This document shows positions 62,070 through 64,000 of a DNA stretch of 64,000 nt, one piece after another. The notes beneath the pieces were generated by a model that saw only the letters and a list, made by a program, of their open reading frames with translations, had not been told where the DNA came from and ran no database searches. Each line of letters starts with the position of its first letter. Position 1 is the stretch's first letter. Where the stretch lies: contig NZ_AOMD01000028.1 of NCBI RefSeq assembly GCF_000336915.1, forward strand, positions 1 to 64,000, read 5' to 3'. The translations under genes were made by a program, and so were the position numbers. This DNA is from Halococcus saccharolyticus DSM 5350. GTDB lineage: Archaea > Halobacteriota > Halobacteria > Halobacteriales > Halococcaceae.

Positions 62070-62978
62070 TCACGTCCGGTCGTGGAAGCGGTTCACGGCG
62101 TCGTAGAGCGCGCGGCGACGCTCGCTGTGCATGGCGTAGTGGTCCGCGCCCGCGAGTTCGAGGTACTCTGCATCGGGAGTGCCGAGTTCGTCGTACAGTG
62201 CGGTCGCGTCCGCGCGCCACGAGATTTCGTCGTCGGAGCCGCGAACGACGAGCGTCGGGACGTCGATGTTCACCGCGTCGTACGGCGGATCGTCGGCACA
62301 GCAGTCGGCGAAGTCCGCGAGCGCGCCCGTCTGAGCGATGTACCGGTTCTCGTCGACACCCTGGTTCGACTCGATCTGCGTTCGCCAGATCGCCTCGAAC
62401 AGCGCGTCCGTGTCCTCACCTTGCCGGCTCTCGACGGTTGCGCGGTCCTGGTAGTAGTACGCGTCGAGGTCGGGGTCGAGCCCGAGCGCCGCGAGGCCGT
62501 CTTCGACGTCGTACGGCGTCCGGTAGACCGGCGCGCACTGGACCAAGGAAGCCACAGCGGGATCATCACGCTCGACCAGCCGTCCGCAGATATTTGTCCC
62601 CCACGAGACGCCGACGAGGTGCACAGTGTCGAACCGCTCGCGAACGTACCCGAGCGCGTCGGCAGCGTCGTTCGCGGCGAGGTCCGCACGAACCGGCGGG
62701 CCGTTTTCCTCGGGTGGTTCGCACAGTTCTGCAGGGCGGTCGCTGTCGCCGTACCCCCGGATGTCGAGCGCGAACGACGTGCGACCCCGTTCTCCAGGGG
62801 CGGCGAGCCACGAGTACGAGTCGTCGCCCGTGACCGGCGGGGCGAACAGCGCCCGGGCGCAGGTAATGCTACCGTGGACGAAGAGCACGGCCTCGCCGTC
62901 GTTCGTGTCGGAGGACCGTTCCCAGAGATTGAGCGAGAGACCGTCGCGCGCCGCCACGTCGTGAGTCTGAAGCGCCAT
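62070..62978 (-). CDS. alpha/beta hydrolase
   Basis: 302 residues. Oxyanion motif FVHGS near 33-37, nucleophile S125 in GVSWGTN, acid in VVRGSDDE near 254, and His in GADHYAM near 283. A cap domain (about 145-220) lies between. Substrate unknown. ATG at 62978 preferred; an ATG at 63020 would put the start inside an inverted repeat. Confidence 0.87.
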   Translation of the reverse strand: MALQTHDVAARDGLSLNLWERSSDTNDGEAVLFVHGSITCARALFAPPVTGDDSYSWLAAPGERGRTSFALDIRGYGDSDRPAELCEPPEENGPPVRADLAANDAADALGYVRERFDTVHLVGVSWGTNICGRLVERDDPAVASLVQCAPVYRTPYDVEDGLAALGLDPDLDAYYYQDRATVESRQGEDTDALFEAIWRTQIESNQGVDENRYIAQTGALADFADCCADDPPYDAVNIDVPTLVVRGSDDEISWRADATALYDELGTPDAEYLELAGADHYAMHSERRRALYDAVNRFHDRT

Positions 62979-63014
62979 GTTGACACCGCAATCCCAGACA
63001 CCGAATAGAGTGTG

Positions 63015-63076
63015 GTTCACATGTTAGCATGCACGTCCACGCAGATCGGCGTGGTCAGGTGGATTAACATGTGAAC
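63015..63076. promoter_or_regulatory. nested dyad in the divergent region between hydrolase and 70-aa gene
   Basis: Perfect 12-bp arms, GTTCACATGTTA (63015-63026) and its complement (63065-63076), enclose 6-bp arms CCACGC (63037-63042) and GCGTGG (63049-63054). Both share the same centre, 63045.5. The site lies between divergent starts, where an operator would be expected. Alternatively it forms a hairpin in RNA. Confidence 0.6.
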
Positions 63077-63117
63077 ATCGGGGTTGACACTTTGAAAGAG
63101 ATATCGTACCATGTGTC

Positions 63118-63330
63118 ATGAATATGACCGTCACCGATACGCCGAAGGACGAAGGTGCATACACTCTCCAGCGCTATAACAATCAAGCGCGTTCGGAGAT
63201 GACGCTCGCCAACGGCGTCCCGAACGACAGCTGGGACGCGGCGATCAAGCCGAGCGACCCGATCGCGAGCGTCCCGGCGGATCAGACCATCATTCCCGAG
63301 AGTAGCTCCGAGATGGGCTGTTCGCTCTGA
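63118..63330 (+). CDS. 70-aa hypothetical protein
   Basis: MNMTVTDTPKDEGAYTLQR then YNNQARSEMTLANGVPNDSWDAAIKP ... IIPESSSEMGCSL. Soluble, not strongly acidic, one Cys near the end. It precedes the defective LivG-type gene by 7 bp, so the two may be co-transcribed. It could be a genuine short protein or the remains of a larger gene affected by the same deletion events. Not recognised. Confidence 0.45.
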   Translation: MNMTVTDTPKDEGAYTLQRYNNQARSEMTLANGVPNDSWDAAIKPSDPIASVPADQTIIPESSSEMGCSL

Positions 63331-63337
63331 GTCCCCC

Positions 63338-63832
63338 ATGTTGAGGACACGAGGACTCACGAAGCAGTTCGGGGGGCTAATCGCGGTCGATGACGTCGAT
63401 TTCGCGCTCGGCGACGAACTCTGCTCGCTGATCGGGCCGAACGGCGCGGGCAAGACCACGTTCTGCGATCTGCTGACCGGCGCGCTCGAACCTACCGCCG
63501 GAACGATCGAGCTCGCGGGCGATCTCGACGTCCTCCTGCTCGACGAACCTAACGCAGGCGTGTCGAGCGAGAGCGTCGACGAGATCATCGCGCTGATCGA
63601 CGACGTGGCCGACGATCACGCCGTACTGTTGGTCGAGCACAACATGGACGTCGTGATGAACGTCTCCGATCGGGTGGTCGTCCTCCATCAAGGGACGATC
63701 ATCGCCGACGGCGATCTCGAGACCGTCAGGAACGATCCCGCCGTCCAGGAGGCGTATCTCGGTGGGGACGAGCCAGATGCGGACAACACGGGCGAGACAA
63801 ACGCAACCGACACGGAGGGAAGCGCGGCGTGA
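63338..63832 (+). pseudogene. LivG-type ABC ATPase with in-frame internal deletion
   Basis: 164 residues, against about 240-250 for the family. Walker A GPNGAGKT (about 34-41) is followed after only about 20 residues by Walker B DVLLLDEPNAG (about 63-73), then VEHNMD. The Q-loop, helical domain and LSGGxxQ signature are missing, so the protein cannot form the ATP sandwich. About 85 residues were lost without changing frame. Followed by livF overlapping by 4 bp. Confidence 0.8.
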
Positions 63833-64000
63833 GCGCCGACACGCAGCCGGACTCGGCAGATGGTGAGGCGATCGGAGCAGCCACTACGGCCGACGATGGA
63901 TCGGAGCCGCTGCTCGCCCTCCGTGACGTCCACACCTACTACGGCGAGAGCCACGTGCTCGAAGGCGTCTCGCTCGATGTGAAAGAGGGTGAGGTGGTGG
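63829..64000 (+). CDS. livF: LivF-type ABC ATPase (partial, 3' end outside window)
   Basis: From GTG at 63829, overlapping the preceding stop by 4 bp. An acidic N-terminal tail of about 25 residues is followed by LLALRDVHTYYGESHVLEGVSLDVKEGEVV, the start of a LivF/UrtE-type ATPase. The gene runs off the window. Whether it is active without a functional LivG partner is doubtful. Confidence 0.8.
   Translation, partial: MSADTQPDSADGEAIGAATTADDGSEPLLALRDVHTYYGESHVLEGVSLDVKEGEVV

Noticed and set aside
1-64000. CRISPR array or cas genes
   Set aside because: No regularly spaced direct repeats with unique spacers and no Cas family proteins were seen; the Cas4-like cysteine pattern in the DUF5787 protein is not accompanied by other cas genes.

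Overview
The window is 64 kb of high-GC DNA from a halophilic archaeon of the class Halobacteria. The evidence is the strongly acidic proteins, GTG starts and leaderless TATA promoters about 27 bp before start codons, together with archaeal informational genes (aIF2-gamma, RpoE/Spt4, thermosome, PCNA, Orc1/Cdc6, PriL, Kae1-Bud32), double-length TatC, and Tat signal peptides on exported lipoproteins. The genus cannot be fixed from sequence alone; Halococcus-like is only a guess. I see no rRNA, tRNA, CRISPR array or complete insertion sequence.

Layout. 1-10.6 kb: housekeeping and membrane genes (HAD phosphatase, threonine aldolase, phosphoesterase, SWIM protein, Trm1, two YihY/BrkB paralogues), then divergent glnA/lrp and a CaCA exchanger. 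10.7-15.2 kb: thermosome, a DUF5787 protein with nuclease-like features, a TauE/SafE exporter and a HAD dehalogenase. 15.3-23.3 kb: the conserved archaeal translation/transcription superoperon (aIF2-gamma, PIN, rpoE1, spt4, dephospho-CoA kinase, then S24e, S27ae, Kae1-Bud32, DUF5808, RdgB), split by two inserted genes; a 38-bp tandem duplication lies at the break. 23.4-29.6 kb: GNAT, a small-ORF/PIN pair, a SWIM protein, PriL, archaetidylserine decarboxylase and PCNA. Between the last two lies a 465-bp convergent intergenic region holding a series of near-perfect hairpins. 28.6-33.6 kb: the pstS-pstC-pstA-pstB phosphate importer. 33.8-39.9 kb: RlmE, a VUT-family transporter, divergent tatCt/tatCo and Orc1/Cdc6.

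40.0-43.9 kb is an AT-richer accessory segment: DUF3592 and DUF4870-like membrane proteins, a cysteine-containing Tat-exported protein of unknown function, a 41-codon ORF overlapping a zinc-ribbon membrane protein, and a FilR1-type regulator. 43.9-52.8 kb: MutS-like ATPase, LarE, a histidine phosphatase, a zinc microprotein, GlmM and a two-gene TAXI-TRAP transporter. 52.8-64 kb: decayed R2-like fragment, head-to-head peptide-type ABC permeases, DUF1931 histone-fold protein, LarB, a second zinc microprotein, GIY-YIG, DUF389, phosphoglucomutase, beta-carbonic anhydrase, HTH regulator, PH-like protein, alpha/beta hydrolase. The window ends with an internally deleted LivG-type ATPase followed by the start of livF.

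Themes: several genes show visible decay (frameshifted 56-aa membrane protein, frameshifted and truncated R2-like gene, LivG lacking its signature motif). Several short genes can be supported: a 43-aa membrane peptide, S27ae, two zinc microproteins, a 32-aa partner of a PIN protein and a 41-aa ORF. The strongest candidates for something undescribed are the hairpin series at 27.4-27.6 kb with a related copy near 34.7 kb, the DUF5787 protein as a possible metal-cluster nuclease, and the 40-44 kb accessory segment.
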